Shown here in pieces: positions 48,668 to 58,315 of a DNA stretch of 64,000 nucleotides; within the stretch, counting starts at the first letter, position 1; every line of letters begins with the position of its first letter. The stretch spans positions 62,001-126,000 of the forward strand of contig NZ_JAEMUI010000013.1 of NCBI RefSeq assembly GCF_016461715.1, in the 5' to 3' direction. The position numbers and the translations under genes were made by a program. Source of the DNA: Marinomonas spartinae (GTDB lineage Bacteria; Pseudomonadota; Gammaproteobacteria; Pseudomonadales; Marinomonadaceae). The notes under the pieces are model-generated. The model had not been told where the DNA came from. It worked only from the letters and a program-made list of their open reading frames with translations, and ran no database searches.

Positions 48668-48709
48668 AAAAAAAGCCCTGTTATCTTTTGGTAACAGGGC
48701 TTTTTTTTG
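48668..48709. terminator. Bidirectional terminator between clpB and the outer-membrane protein gene
   Basis: agccctgtta and taacagggct arms with A-tract on the left and an eight-T tract on the right. It serves clpB and, in reverse, the gene at 48726. Confidence 0.92.
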
Positions 48710-48725
48710 CTTTTTTGATGAATCT

Positions 48726-49400
48726 TTAGAAGTGAACAAAGGCACCAATGAAGGCACCTTTGAAATCCGCTTTCACATCACGATTATCGATGTCGTTCAA
48801 ATCCATAGAGATAGCACGGTATCCGCCTTCTAGACCAACAAAGAAAGGTGTTTCATATTTCACTTTTAATGTGGTGTCGGTAATGCTTGTGCCGCCATAA
48901 CCACCTGCTTTTACTTCCCCGCCAAAAGACAGGCTGGTACCTGGGAGTGTCACAAAAGCTGAAGCATAACCTAATGGTTGAGTGTCGGATAAGTCATGTT
49001 TACTACCGCTAATAGTGGCAGAACCATCAATTTTTCGTAATGAGACACCAGCATCAAAGTCTAACCAGAATAGACCGTCTAAGAAGCGATAATAAAGAGT
49101 GTAGTCCGTATTGGATAAATCCAGCTTAGCAGGGGCTGAGCCCATACTGCCATCTGCTTTTAGAGATACGTGTTGCAAGCGAATGTTTGGGATCAATGGA
49201 ATGGGATGATCCAAGGCGATACCAAAATAAGCACCTGTCTTGCCGTCAAGATCCATTGGGCTGCTTACATTACCGTGTGTGGCGTATTTAGCATCGCTAA
49301 CATCTGGTGAGAATGCACCAGCTTCGGCAGTAACGCCAAGAAAGTCAGCGTTGGCGGCGCCAGCAAATAAAAGAGTAGATAGAAGAAGCGCTTTTTTCAT
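48726..49400 (-). CDS. Outer-membrane beta-barrel protein (TIGR04219-like)
   Basis: The 224-residue precursor has a signal peptide (MKKALLLSTLLFAGAANA, cleavage before DFLGV) and an eight-stranded-type barrel pattern ending in a C-terminal aromatic (FVHF). Motifs such as GAYFGIALDHPIPLIPNIRLQ and GLFWLDFDAGVSLR match the TIGR04219 family. Function unknown. The ATG seven codons into the open frame was chosen for the signal peptide. Transcribed leftward; the tRNA array lies just upstream. Confidence 0.82.
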   Translation of the reverse strand: MKKALLLSTLLFAGAANADFLGVTAEAGAFSPDVSDAKYATHGNVSSPMDLDGKTGAYFGIALDHPIPLIPNIRLQHVSLKADGSMGSAPAKLDLSNTDYTLYYRFLDGLFWLDFDAGVSLRKIDGSATISGSKHDLSDTQPLGYASAFVTLPGTSLSFGGEVKAGGYGGTSITDTTLKVKYETPFFVGLEGGYRAISMDLNDIDNRDVKADFKGAFIGAFVHF

Positions 49401-49550
49401 AATTGTGCATCCATAGATCATAAAAGACAGTTTGACGTCATTATAGATCTTTAGAATACAAAATCCAGTCGAATGAGGAGCAAATTAGATATGAGGTAAA
49501 AATTACAGACGTATTATGTGATTTTTAGGAGAGTTAACAAGAGTTGATAT

Positions 49551-49625
49551 TGGCTGGGGTAGCTGGATTCGAACCAACGCATGACGGGATCAAAACCCGT
49601 TGCCTTACCGCTTGGCTATACCCCA
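49551..49625 (-). tRNA. tRNA-Gln (anticodon TTG), copy 1
   Basis: A 75-base cloverleaf including encoded CCA. The anticodon loop reads TTTTGAT, giving UUG. T-loop GGTTCGAATCC and D-loop AGCGGTAAGG are intact. It is the last gene in transcription order of the array and identical to the two other Gln copies as far as read. Confidence 0.96.
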
Positions 49626-49636
49626 TCAATTTTTAT

Positions 49637-49713
49637 TGGTGGCTATGACTAGATTCGAACTAGTGACCCCATCATTATGAGTGATGTGCTCTAACCAACT
49701 GAGCTACATAGCC
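49637..49713 (-). tRNA. tRNA-Met (elongator, anticodon CAT), copy 1
   Basis: A 77-base cloverleaf with CCA encoded; anticodon loop CTCATAA. The GGCTATG/CATAGCC acceptor stem and the match to E. coli metT identify the elongator rather than initiator type. It sits between two tRNA-Gln genes. Confidence 0.96.
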
Positions 49714-49723
49714 TTAAAGAGAG

Positions 49724-49798
49724 TGGCTGGGGTAGCTGGATTCGAACCAACGCATGACGGGATCAAAACCCGTTGCCTTACCGCTTGGCTATACCCCA
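49724..49798 (-). tRNA. tRNA-Gln (TTG), copy 2
   Basis: Same 75-base sequence as copy 1, with encoded CCA and anticodon UUG, separated by 10 bases from the Met gene on its left. Confidence 0.96.
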
Positions 49799-49811
49799 AT
49801 TGCCTAATTGT

Positions 49812-49888
49812 TGGTGGCTATGACTAGATTCGAACTAGTGACCCCATCATTATGAGTGATGTGCTCTAACCAACTGAGCTACATAGCC
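49812..49888 (-). tRNA. tRNA-Met (elongator, CAT), copy 2
   Basis: A 77-base gene, identical in sequence to Met copy 1, between Gln copies 2 and 3, 13 and 10 bases from them. Confidence 0.96.
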
Positions 49889-49898
49889 GTTCGTCTGT

Positions 49899-49973
49899 TG
49901 GCTGGGGTAGCTGGATTCGAACCAACGCATGACGGGATCAAAACCCGTTGCCTTACCGCTTGGCTATACCCCA
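49899..49973 (-). tRNA. tRNA-Gln (TTG), copy 3
   Basis: The first gene of the array in transcription order; same 75-base sequence as the other Gln copies. The tRNA promoter lies 57-85 bases upstream. Confidence 0.96.
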
Positions 49974-50029
49974 ACAGACTGACACAGAAACAAATTTTCT
50001 AAAAAGATACTCTGTCTCTGTGGCGCGAT

Positions 50030-50058
50030 ATTATTCATATAACCCGTTAATGGGTCAA
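50030..50058 (-). promoter_or_regulatory. Promoter of the Gln-Met tRNA array
   Basis: Read leftward: TTGACC, 17-base spacer, AATAAT, each five of six to consensus, then a GC-rich discriminator (cgcgcc) typical of stringently controlled stable-RNA promoters. The spacer contains a near-palindrome (accc-attaa-cgggt). It lies downstream of ychF, so the array can be expressed independently of that operon. Confidence 0.7.
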
Positions 50059-50085
50059 GTCTTTTGTTGAAAACTTTTAAAAAAA

Positions 50086-51177
50086 TCAAACATTAAAGCG
50101 GAAGTGCATGACATCACCGTCTTTGACGACGTATTCCTTTCCTTCTAGGCGCCACTTACCCGCTTCCTTAGCGCCGTTCTCACCCTTATATTGAATGAAA
50201 TCGTTGTAGCCAACCACTTCAGCACGGATAAAACCTTTCTCAAAGTCTGTGTGGATCACACCAGCGGCTTGTGGAGCGGTTGCACCTTGCTTTATAGTCC
50301 AAGCTCGTACTTCTTTTACACCTGCTGTAAAGTAGGTCTGAAGGCCTAGAAGCTCATAACCTGCGCGGATCACTCGATCCAGTCCTGGCTCTTCCATTCC
50401 CATTTCGTCTAGAAATTCTTGCATCTCTTCGGCATCGAGTTCGGAGATCTCCGCTTCAAGCTGGTTGCAGATAGGGACGACCATGGCGCCTTCTGCTTCA
50501 GCAATTTCACGCACTTGATCTAGATAAGGGTTATTCTCAAATCCGTCCTCAGCGACGTTGGCAATGTACATAGTGGGTTTCGTTGTCAAAAGATGAAGCA
50601 ATTTTACCTCTTTCTTTTGATCATTGGTCAGTTGCATAGAGCGTACAGGTTGACCATTCTCTAAGTGCTCTTTAATACTTTCTAGGAAAGCTTTGTGAGC
50701 AATCGCTTCTTTGTTGCCGCTTTTGGCGTTTTTCGCAGTGCGTAAAAGTTGCTTGTCGATGGATTCGATGTCAGCAAAAATTAACTCAAGATTGATGACT
50801 TCAATGTCTAGCTTTGGATTCACATGGTTAGAAACATGGATAACGTTCTCGTCTTCAAAGCAACGGACAACATGGGCAATGGCATCGGTTTCACGGATGT
50901 TGGCGAGGAATTTATTGCCCAAGCCTTCACCTTTAGAGGCGCCTTCCACTAGACCTGCGATGTCTACGAATTCCATGGTGGTGGCCAGTACGCGTTCTGG
51001 CTTTACAATTTCTGCTAAAGCATCTAGTCGTGGGTCTGGCATTGCGACCACACCTGCGTTTGGCTCGATGGTGCAAAATGGAAAGTTTTCTGCGCCAATC
51101 CCCGCTTTGGTTAGCGCGTTAAAAAGAGTCGATTTACCAACGTTGGGTAACCCAACGATGCCGCAATTAAAACCCAT
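50086..51177 (-). CDS. ychF: Ribosome-binding ATPase YchF (OLA1 family)
   Basis: The 363-residue protein has G1 [16 protein letters not shown]3 [20 protein letters not shown] and a TGS domain at the C-terminus ending [11 protein letters not shown]. YchF-family members prefer ATP over GTP and associate with ribosomes, acting in stress and translation control. It is the last gene of prs-rplY-pth-ychF, 26 bp after pth. Family length and motifs are complete. Confidence 0.95.
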   Translation of the reverse strand: MGFNCGIVGLPNVGKSTLFNALTKAGIGAENFPFCTIEPNAGVVAMPDPRLDALAEIVKPERVLATTMEFVDIAGLVEGASKGEGLGNKFLANIRETDAIAHVVRCFEDENVIHVSNHVNPKLDIEVINLELIFADIESIDKQLLRTAKNAKSGNKEAIAHKAFLESIKEHLENGQPVRSMQLTNDQKKEVKLLHLLTTKPTMYIANVAEDGFENNPYLDQVREIAEAEGAMVVPICNQLEAEISELDAEEMQEFLDEMGMEEPGLDRVIRAGYELLGLQTYFTAGVKEVRAWTIKQGATAPQAAGVIHTDFEKGFIRAEVVGYNDFIQYKGENGAKEAGKWRLEGKEYVVKDGDVMHFRFNV

Positions 51178-51203
51178 AGTGAGATTCCTGAATAATTAAG
51201 TGA

Positions 51204-51788
51204 TTATGCTTTAAAACTGTGCAGCTGATTCATGACAGCATTTAGGTTGCCACCGACAATATCATCAATATAACGCAAAGATTCATCAATCGTTTGCTCT
51301 ATTTTGCGGTATTCATCTGGGGAGGCTTTTTTAAGAACGTAATTCGCAACTTGACTGGCGTGACCTGGGTGGCCGATACCAATTCGCAGGCGACCAAATT
51401 CTCGATTGTTAGCCAGCCTTGCAATGATGTCTTTTAAGCCATTATGACCACCATGACCACCGCCTTTTTTGAGTTTGGCTGTACCGGGTGGAATGTCGAG
51501 TTCGTCGTGAATGACGAGTATTTCTTCTGGAGGAATTTTATAGAACTGGCAAACTGCTTGAACCGCTTTGCCGCTTAAATTCATATAGGTGGTGGGAATC
51601 AGTAGATAACATTCTTCACCAGCTATAGAAACTTTGCCAAATTGACCAAAAAACTTCTTTTCAGTACGCAAAGAGCATTGGCTCTGACGAGCCAATGCTT
51701 CAATCCATTGAGCGCCTGCATTATGACGAGTATTCTCGTATTCGCTACCTGGGTTACCCAGACCAACTAATAATTTGAAACCTGTCAC
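51204..51788 (-). CDS. pth: Peptidyl-tRNA hydrolase Pth
   Basis: Pth recycles tRNA from peptidyl-tRNA dropped by ribosomes. The 194-residue enzyme shows [24 protein letters not shown] with the catalytic His, [39 protein letters not shown] and [11 protein letters not shown]. It lies between rplY and ychF on the same strand with short gaps, as in most gammaproteobacteria. Confidence 0.96.
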   Translation of the reverse strand: MTGFKLLVGLGNPGSEYENTRHNAGAQWIEALARQSQCSLRTEKKFFGQFGKVSIAGEECYLLIPTTYMNLSGKAVQAVCQFYKIPPEEILVIHDELDIPPGTAKLKKGGGHGGHNGLKDIIARLANNREFGRLRIGIGHPGHASQVANYVLKKASPDEYRKIEQTIDESLRYIDDIVGGNLNAVMNQLHSFKA

Positions 51789-51806
51789 AATGCCGCCTTC
51801 AATATC

Positions 51807-52385
51807 TTAACGTTTTGATTTGTCGATACGACCGATTGGTTGGTTGTGGTCTTCGCCTTTAAGCAAAGCAACCAATTCAACGCCTTCAGGAAGGATTGCG
51901 TCAGATAGGTGGAAAATTTGACCTAGCTGACCATCGATAGTGTCAACAATCAATTCTGCTGGAAGGTTGGCTGGTAGGCAGCGAACTTCAGCTAATTTTG
52001 CTTCAACAGTCAAGCGACCACCTTGGCTCTTAACACCTTCGCTTTTGGCAGCGTTGATGAATTTAAGAGGAACACGAGTCGTGATGACTTTGTCTTCAGA
52101 AACGCGAAGAAGGTCGATGTGCATAACGTCACCTGATGAAGGGTGGCGTTGAAGTGCTTTAACGATCACTTTTTCAGTCGTACCTTCAACAACAATTTCA
52201 ACAACGCTAGTCAAAAAGCCTGGTGTGCCCACAGCTTTAAATACTTCGTTGTCTTTCATTGCAACAGATTTTGGCTCGACGCCAGCGCCATAGATAACAG
52301 CAGGCACTAGGCCTTCGTTACGAAGGCGGCGGCTCGCACCTTTACCTTCATTAGTACGTGCAACGGCATTAAGAGATAATGTCAT
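51807..52385 (-). CDS. rplY: Ribosomal protein L25 (CTC-type, long form)
   Basis: L25 binds 5S rRNA. The 192-residue protein is the long CTC form with an N-terminal L25 domain (RNEGKGASRRLRNEGLVPAVIYG, VIVKALQRHPSSGDVMHIDLLRV) and a C-terminal TL5 beta-rich domain. It ends in a basic tail. It is transcribed from prs towards pth, which follows by 18 bp. Confidence 0.95.
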   Translation of the reverse strand: MTLSLNAVARTNEGKGASRRLRNEGLVPAVIYGAGVEPKSVAMKDNEVFKAVGTPGFLTSVVEIVVEGTTEKVIVKALQRHPSSGDVMHIDLLRVSEDKVITTRVPLKFINAAKSEGVKSQGGRLTVEAKLAEVRCLPANLPAELIVDTIDGQLGQIFHLSDAILPEGVELVALLKGEDHNQPIGRIDKSKR

Positions 52386-52452
52386 GATAATTTCCTAGTT
52401 AATAATAAATGGTGCCCAGAACTGCGACCCGTTCCGAGCGTTAGTGTTTGGT

Positions 52453-53400
52453 TTAGGCCCCAAACATAGCGCTGATAGACTCTTCGTTGCAGACGCGACG
52501 AACAGCTTCCGCCAAAATGTCGGACATCGACAATTGGCGTATTTGAGGGCAATTCTGCGCCTCTTGTGTCAATGGGATGGTATCAGTCACGACCAACTCA
52601 TCGAGCACGGAACTTTTAATGTTTTCAATGGCTTTGCCAGAAAGAACAGGGTGTGTACAGTAGGCCAGTACTTTGGCCGCCCCGTGTTCTTTTAATGCTT
52701 TTGCGGCGGCGCATAAAGTGCCACCAGTATCACACATGTCATCAATCAGGACGCATGTTTTGCCTGCGACATCACCGATCAAATGCATGATCTGCGCTTC
52801 ATTCGCACGGGGGCGACGCTTATCGATGATGGCTAAATCTGCATCGTCTAGTAACTTTGCAAAGGCACGTGCGCGCACCACACCGCCTACATCTGGAGAA
52901 ACAACCGCGATGTTTTCATGGCCTTGGCGTTGCAAATCATCAAGCAGTAATGGTGTGGCATAGACGTTGTCAACAGGGATATCAAAAAATCCCTGGATTT
53001 GGTCTGCGTGAAGATCCACGGTCAACACGCGATTAATACCAACAGCAGAAATCATATCCGCTACTACTTTTGCGGTAATCGGGACACGGGCAGATCGTAC
53101 ACGACGGTCTTGGCGAGCGTATCCAAAATAAGGAACAACAGCGGTCACACGGCTTGCAGAAGCACGACGCAGAGCATCTGCCATGACAATCAATTCCATC
53201 AAGTTGTCGTTACTTGGTGCACATGTGGACTGGATAATAAAAACGTCTTTACCTCGTACGTTTTCATTGATCTCGACCGTAATTTCACCGTCACTGAATT
53301 TACCTACGGTGGCATTTCCAATAGGCAGACCTAGACGGCGAACCACCCTGCGAGCGAGTTCAGGGTTGGCATTACCGGTAAAAACCATCAACTTGGACAC
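52453..53400 (-). CDS. prs: Ribose-phosphate pyrophosphokinase Prs
   Basis: Prs makes PRPP from ribose 5-phosphate and ATP for nucleotide, histidine and tryptophan synthesis. The 315-residue enzyme shows [61 protein letters not shown] and the PRPP loop [14 protein letters not shown]. It starts with GTG ten bases after a GGG-rich site. It begins the prs-rplY-pth-ychF set, 67 bp before rplY. Confidence 0.96.
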   Translation of the reverse strand: MSKLMVFTGNANPELARRVVRRLGLPIGNATVGKFSDGEITVEINENVRGKDVFIIQSTCAPSNDNLMELIVMADALRRASASRVTAVVPYFGYARQDRRVRSARVPITAKVVADMISAVGINRVLTVDLHADQIQGFFDIPVDNVYATPLLLDDLQRQGHENIAVVSPDVGGVVRARAFAKLLDDADLAIIDKRRPRANEAQIMHLIGDVAGKTCVLIDDMCDTGGTLCAAAKALKEHGAAKVLAYCTHPVLSGKAIENIKSSVLDELVVTDTIPLTQEAQNCPQIRQLSMSDILAEAVRRVCNEESISAMFGA

Positions 53401-53437
53401 TGTGTATACCCTTTGTATTTTGTAGCGATGAATATAG

Positions 53438-53448
53438 ATTGGCTGGGG
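53438..53448 (-). other. Possible tRNA-Gln 3'-end remnant between ispE and prs
   Basis: attggctgggg is identical to the 3' end (including CCA) and flank of the tRNA-Gln genes at 49549-49559. No other part of a tRNA is recognisable here. In many relatives (for example Pseudomonas) a tRNA-Gln gene lies in this gap, so it could be a scar. Eleven bases could match by chance. Confidence 0.3.
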
Positions 53449-53469
53449 AGGTTTGTGTAAAAGTGTTGC

Positions 53470-54324
53470 TTATCCCCTGTTTTGCTCAATCCACTGGTTT
53501 AATGCGTAATGAGTTGGGGAAAGGTTGCAGCCCTGACAAACCCAAGCCTGCCATTTTTCGGGAGTCAACGCTTTTACTCGTTCAGCGTCCTGCTTGTGGT
53601 TAAATGCGATAAACAAACAAGCCCCCGTTCCAGTCAACTTAGCATCACCATGATTTTTCAACCATAAATAGGCTTCATCGACCTGCGGATTGTGTTTTCT
53701 TACAACATTTAAACAGTCATTATGCCCACCCAGCTTCAAGGCGTGCGATATTTTGATCGGAGGGGTGTCTCTTGTCAAATATTTATCGGTAAAAATTTGA
53801 CCAGTTGAGACATGGCAGTTGGGTTTTAGTAACAAAAAATACGGCGTCTCCAGTTCGACCTTCTGTAAGCGCTCGCCAACCCCTTCAGCAAAAGCAGAAT
53901 GCCCCATAACAAAGACTGGTACATCGGCACCTAACTGTAATCCAATTTCAGCCAATTCAGGTAATGATAAATGACATTCCCAAAGTGTATTTAGGGCGAG
54001 TAGTGTGGTGGCAGCATTAGAACTTCCACCACCAATGCCGCCCCCCATAGGAAGTTGTTTTTCAAGAAAAATATCAGCCCCAAGGGACGTATCTTGACGA
54101 TGTTTTTGGAGCAGTGATGCTGCTTTATAAATAAGATTATCTTCCAGTGCGACCCCTTCAATAGCAGGTGATAGCCGAATAACATTGTCGTGGTTTATTG
54201 CAAAGGTCAGCTGATCACATAAGTCAATAATTTGAAATAGAGTTTGAAGGTCATGATAGCCATTTTTTCGTTGACCAATGATGTGTAAAAAAAGGTTGAG
54301 TTTTGCTGGAGAGGGCAACTTCAT
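53470..54324 (-). CDS. ispE: 4-diphosphocytidyl-2-C-methyl-D-erythritol kinase IspE
   Basis: IspE is a GHMP kinase of the MEP isoprenoid pathway. The 284-residue product shows LPSPAKLNLFLHIIGQRKNGYHDLQTLFQ, the ATP-binding PMGGGIGGGSSNAATTLLAL and TGTGACLFIAF. The ATG beginning MKLPSPAKLN was chosen; it lies five bases after the lolB stop. A TTG seven codons further upstream would overlap lolB. lolB-ispE order is typical of gammaproteobacteria. Confidence 0.94.
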   Translation of the reverse strand: MKLPSPAKLNLFLHIIGQRKNGYHDLQTLFQIIDLCDQLTFAINHDNVIRLSPAIEGVALEDNLIYKAASLLQKHRQDTSLGADIFLEKQLPMGGGIGGGSSNAATTLLALNTLWECHLSLPELAEIGLQLGADVPVFVMGHSAFAEGVGERLQKVELETPYFLLLKPNCHVSTGQIFTDKYLTRDTPPIKISHALKLGGHNDCLNVVRKHNPQVDEAYLWLKNHGDAKLTGTGACLFIAFNHKQDAERVKALTPEKWQAWVCQGCNLSPTHYALNQWIEQNRG

Positions 54325-54329
54325 AACGA

Positions 54330-54908
54330 TTACTGAACCGTCCAATCGGTGATAATTAAGTTAACGCGGTAAGGTGGGCGCGATACCTGCATCGTTTGTG
54401 GCAATTGTAAGCCTTCTACTTCAGAGAATTTCTTGTAAGTAATTGTCCAACCATCCTGCTGTAATTGTTCTAGAAGATGAGTTTTGGCGTTACGTTTTGA
54501 GTGGTGGGGCGTATACGGGTAAGGTAAGCCACGCATCCAATAGGTGACTTGATTCACCGGAAATTCCCAGCCAAGTTTTTGTTTTAGTAACGATGCAGCA
54601 TCTTTGCCAATGATGGTTTGATCTTCATAAGCTAGAGTAACTTTTTTGCCATTTATACCACTCAATTTGGTGGCACCTTGGCCAAAAGGGCCATATATAT
54701 TGAGGGAAAATTTCGTTGGGCTTTCATGCCAATTAAAATTTCCTGAGACGGCGTCATTGGGAGTACGAATACCGACTCTTCCTTCTGTATCCCACTGAGT
54801 AATCGCTTGAACGCTTTTAGGCGCAGGTGGCTTTGGGGCCGTTTGAAACATGCTACAAGCCGATAATAAGCTGGCGATAACAGTGACGGCTAAGAAGCGC
54901 AAGATCAT
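54330..54908 (-). CDS. lolB: Outer-membrane lipoprotein receptor LolB
   Basis: LolB receives lipoproteins from LolA and inserts them in the outer membrane. The 192-residue precursor has a signal peptide with lipobox LLSACSMF. A LolB-type beta sheet follows (WDTEGRVGIRTPNDAVSGNFNWHES, FSLNIYGPFGQGATKLSG, WEFPVNQVTYWMRGLPYPYTPHH). The ATG of MILRFLA overlaps the TPR-protein stop (ATGA); a longer in-frame start was rejected because it would bury the signal peptide. Confidence 0.93.
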   Translation of the reverse strand: MILRFLAVTVIASLLSACSMFQTAPKPPAPKSVQAITQWDTEGRVGIRTPNDAVSGNFNWHESPTKFSLNIYGPFGQGATKLSGINGKKVTLAYEDQTIIGKDAASLLKQKLGWEFPVNQVTYWMRGLPYPYTPHHSKRNAKTHLLEQLQQDGWTITYKKFSEVEGLQLPQTMQVSRPPYRVNLIITDWTVQ

Positions 54909-56842
54909 TGTGTACTTTCCTTTTTCTGAGGTGTGACGTGTTTCTCGATAAGTGAAGGGTTGAGACGTTTGATTGTGTCCATGAGTAAAGGTGATGACTG
55001 ACGTATTTGTAGGGCCTGTTGCCATATATTATCGGCTTGAGAGTAGTTTTTTTGTTGCCATAGAGATTCTCCTAAATGGGCGGCAATGTCTGAATCCGGA
55101 TACAGCTGCCAAGCTTGGTTTAGATAGTGTGTGGCTTGTTTTAATTTGCCTTGCATGAAATACCCCCACCCCAAACTATCAACAATTGCTGGGTCTTTCG
55201 GGTCGTACTTATAAGCTTCTTGAATGTAATCCATAGCTTGTTTCGTATTCGGGGTTCGAGTCAATAAGGTATAGCCTAACGCATTTAAATACTGAGGGTT
55301 GTGTGGTTCTTTAGAGAGTAAAAACTTCAACTCTTTGATGGTGTCGTGCCAGTGATCCATGCCTTCAGCTAAAAGTGCTTTGTGGTATCGCAACGCATTG
55401 GATTGAGGGTATTTTTTTAGCGCCTCTGTGAGTAATTGCCAAGATAAATCTGGATGATGTTTTTCTTCATGCAGTTGACTGATCGCAGTGACAACGTCAG
55501 AAATATATTGACGTGGCGTGCGCTCTAGGACCATTTTGTTAATGTCTTTTGGTCTTCCTTCATCGTACATCCATAGTGCCATTTGGTTGGTGGCGCTGTT
55601 TAGTAGGGCGCCTTTTACATTTTGCATTGCCTGGATGGCAGCTTGTTTGTTACCTGTATGGTAGAGCGCGGTTGCTTTTAGGTAGAGGATTTGATCTTGT
55701 AAACCATACTGGTTAGCAGGTAATTGATTTAATGTCTTAAGGGCGAGTTCTGGATATTGATTGGTGAGTAATGTATTGCTGTAGCGAATACCCGTTTGGA
55801 TTCGTTCTAGCGGTGTAAGCTTAGTGTTCTGATAAACATGCTCAGATTTTTTTAATTGGTGCGTTTGCACTAAAAAATTCAGTAATGGGGTAATGATTTG
55901 GGGTTCGCTCGGGTACTTAGTGAAACCTTGTTCTAGGGTCTTGATGGCTTCATTTCGCTTACCTAATTGATCTTGACTATAAGCAAGAATCAAATAGATA
56001 GGCGCTTTGTGTAGATGGTTGCTTGCTGATATAAGTTTTTTAGCCAGCGCTGCGGATTCTGTATAATGGCCTTGACTGAAAAGCAGGCGCGCTTTAGTGG
56101 CTTGGATAAATTCATTTTGTTTGATTTGGGCAGGTAGCAAGAGAAAGGTGTCAGATAAAGTGCCCATTATTTCATCAGAACGAATGTTCTCATCCGCGTA
56201 GACGGGTAAGAAATCAAGCTTAACGTTATGTCTTACAGCGCTCTCCAATAAATTTGCAACGTCTCTAGGGCGTTGGGATTGTGCCAACACTTGAAACTTG
56301 AGGGCATAGGCTTGCTGATCCTGCGGTGCTATAGACATGACCAAGTCAGCACTTTTTTCGATGTCTTGTTTATTTTGAGTCGCTGTAGCAATGCGCAGCA
56401 AATGTTCTGCTAATGCTGTATTTCTGGTTTGCTCAGTGAGTTTATAAAAAGGCTCGAAGGCTCTCTCCGTGCCTTCTCGTTGCAAGGTGAATTCTGCTTC
56501 CAGAACGGCTTTTAAATATTTGTCACTGATTTGCGCTGTTGTTGTATCTTCGGCTGCTTTGGAGGGCTTGTTCCCGGCTTCTTTTGTCGTACTGGTGGTG
56601 TCGCCTTTATTTGTTATATTACTTTTAGAGGGAATTGGGGATGTGCCAGATGACGATACCGAGTTGCGATGCTCTTGTGCTACCTTCTGTTGGGAAACAG
56701 GTGTCTGACTACAACCTAAAAGCGTTAAGGTACAAAAGACTAATAGGTAAGAAGGTAGCAATCGAATGTGTGTGTATTTCGACGAAACTTTTGTTGCGTA
56801 GTGCAAATATGATGGCATGTGCGTTCCCGGTGCGAAATTCAT
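54905..56842 (-). CDS. TPR-repeat lipoprotein upstream of lolB
   Basis: The 645-residue protein has a hydrophobic stretch with a lipobox-like TLLGCSQT near residue 44, preceded by an unusually long N-region. A Ser/Thr-rich linker and many tetratricopeptide repeats (about 100-640) follow. The last repeats are clear: NPQYLNALGYTLLTRTPNTKQAMDYIQEAY, DPAIVDSLGWGYFMQGKLKQATHYLNQAW. A TPR protein at this place (overlapping lolB) is conserved in Pseudomonas-like genomes. Its role is uncertain. The start is uncertain because of the long N-region. Confidence 0.8.
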   Translation of the reverse strand: MNFAPGTHMPSYLHYATKVSSKYTHIRLLPSYLLVFCTLTLLGCSQTPVSQQKVAQEHRNSVSSSGTSPIPSKSNITNKGDTTSTTKEAGNKPSKAAEDTTTAQISDKYLKAVLEAEFTLQREGTERAFEPFYKLTEQTRNTALAEHLLRIATATQNKQDIEKSADLVMSIAPQDQQAYALKFQVLAQSQRPRDVANLLESAVRHNVKLDFLPVYADENIRSDEIMGTLSDTFLLLPAQIKQNEFIQATKARLLFSQGHYTESAALAKKLISASNHLHKAPIYLILAYSQDQLGKRNEAIKTLEQGFTKYPSEPQIITPLLNFLVQTHQLKKSEHVYQNTKLTPLERIQTGIRYSNTLLTNQYPELALKTLNQLPANQYGLQDQILYLKATALYHTGNKQAAIQAMQNVKGALLNSATNQMALWMYDEGRPKDINKMVLERTPRQYISDVVTAISQLHEEKHHPDLSWQLLTEALKKYPQSNALRYHKALLAEGMDHWHDTIKELKFLLSKEPHNPQYLNALGYTLLTRTPNTKQAMDYIQEAYKYDPKDPAIVDSLGWGYFMQGKLKQATHYLNQAWQLYPDSDIAAHLGESLWQQKNYSQADNIWQQALQIRQSSPLLMDTIKRLNPSLIEKHVTPQKKESTQ

Positions 56843-57040
56843 AATGTCCTTATGGTATCTTTAGCTGTGAGGGATGTCAGTACTTACTATAAACTAATCC
56901 TATTACATTTATTGAGTCTATGGGGTGCGAAAATAAGCGAATTCCTCGTATAATGTGTGTTCTTTATGTAAAGAGTCGTGTGGGGTGTTTGTTCCTCCTT
57001 TCCTGACCTTGATATCTCGACCTTTGAGAAGAGTTTCTGA

Positions 57041-58315
57041 ATGTCACTAATTACAGTGGGTGTGAACCACAAAACAGCGCCAGTTGCGATTCGTGAGCGT
57101 GTCGCTTTTGCTCCCGAAAAAATGATTGACGCTTTGTCGTCTTTGGTTTCCGGGAAAAAAGCGTCAGAAGCCGTCATCGTCTCTACGTGTAATCGTACGG
57201 AATTGTACTGTTCTATCGAAAATGATGCCGATGTTGAGAGTATTGTCCGTTGGTTAAGTGAATACCATCAAATTGATTTTGAAGAACTTAAGCCGTATTG
57301 CTACGCTCATCTTAACGATGATAGCGTGCGCCATATTATGCGTGTTGCATCAGGGTTGGATTCGTTGATTCTTGGTGAACCGCAAATTTTGGGGCAGGTC
57401 AAATCCGCTTATGCCGTGTCTAAAGAGGGGGAGTGCATAGGGCCAGACCTACAGTCTCTTTTCCAACGAACCTTTTCTGTTGCTAAACGGGTGCGCACTG
57501 ATACGGCCATCGGCGAAAATCCCGTGTCTATTGCGTTTGCAGCAGTCAGTTTAGCACAGCGTATTTTTGCTGATGTCAGAGACAATACAGCGCTGCTAAT
57601 CGGGGCGGGTCAAACCATTGAGCTGGTGGCTCGACACCTAAAAGAGCAAGGCGTGAAGCGTATCATTGTTGCGAACCGCACTTTGGCCCGGGCTCAGTGC
57701 TTGGCAGATGAATTAGGTGCTGAAGCCATTTTACTGGGAGATATTGGCGATCATTTATCTGAGGCGGATATCGTTATTTCTTCAACGGCGAGCCAACTGC
57801 CCATTATTGGTAAGGGCTTGGTTGAAAAGGCTATATCAAAACGTCGTTTTGCACCTATGCTGTTAATTGACATTGCTGTGCCTAGAGACATTGAGCCAGA
57901 AGTTGAGGAGGTGAGTGATGCCTACCTTTATACAGTGGATGATTTGCATTCAGTGATTGAAGAAAATGTGCGAGCAAGGCAAGATGCCGCGCAAGCTGCT
58001 GAATTGATCATTGAGGAAGGCGTTGACACATTCCGACGTGCTGTTGAATCAAGAAAGGTGTCGGACTTAATTGTACAGTACCGACGCTCGGCGGATGAAA
58101 TAAAAAACGCAGAATTAGAAAAAGCATTGAAAGGTTTGGAGTCCGGCCAATCGCCAGAGCAAGTGATTAATAAGCTTGCACATGGTCTGATGAATAAATT
58201 GATTCATTCCCCGACGCGCTATTTACGGGATGCCGGAGCCGAATCAAATCAAGAAGCATTAACCATTGCCGCAAATGTATTGGGCCTAAATGAAGATAAA
58301 GATAATTTAAAATGA
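57041..58315 (+). CDS. hemA: Glutamyl-tRNA reductase HemA
   Basis: HemA makes glutamate-1-semialdehyde, the first committed step of haem synthesis by the C5 route. The 424-residue protein has [19 protein letters not shown], catalytic C50 in [31 protein letters not shown] and an NADPH site [13 protein letters not shown]. It is divergent from the lolB cluster and overlaps prfA by four bases (ATGA). The ATG in the chosen frame fits the family N-terminus. Confidence 0.97.
   Translation: MSLITVGVNHKTAPVAIRERVAFAPEKMIDALSSLVSGKKASEAVIVSTCNRTELYCSIENDADVESIVRWLSEYHQIDFEELKPYCYAHLNDDSVRHIMRVASGLDSLILGEPQILGQVKSAYAVSKEGECIGPDLQSLFQRTFSVAKRVRTDTAIGENPVSIAFAAVSLAQRIFADVRDNTALLIGAGQTIELVARHLKEQGVKRIIVANRTLARAQCLADELGAEAILLGDIGDHLSEADIVISSTASQLPIIGKGLVEKAISKRRFAPMLLIDIAVPRDIEPEVEEVSDAYLYTVDDLHSVIEENVRARQDAAQAAELIIEEGVDTFRRAVESRKVSDLIVQYRRSADEIKNAELEKALKGLESGQSPEQVINKLAHGLMNKLIHSPTRYLRDAGAESNQEALTIAANVLGLNEDKDNLK

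Noticed and set aside
49551-49973. Regularly spaced repeats resembling a CRISPR array
   Set aside because: The repeats are 75-77-base tRNA genes of two kinds with short spacers; cloverleaf structure and encoded CCA explain them, and no cas genes are present.
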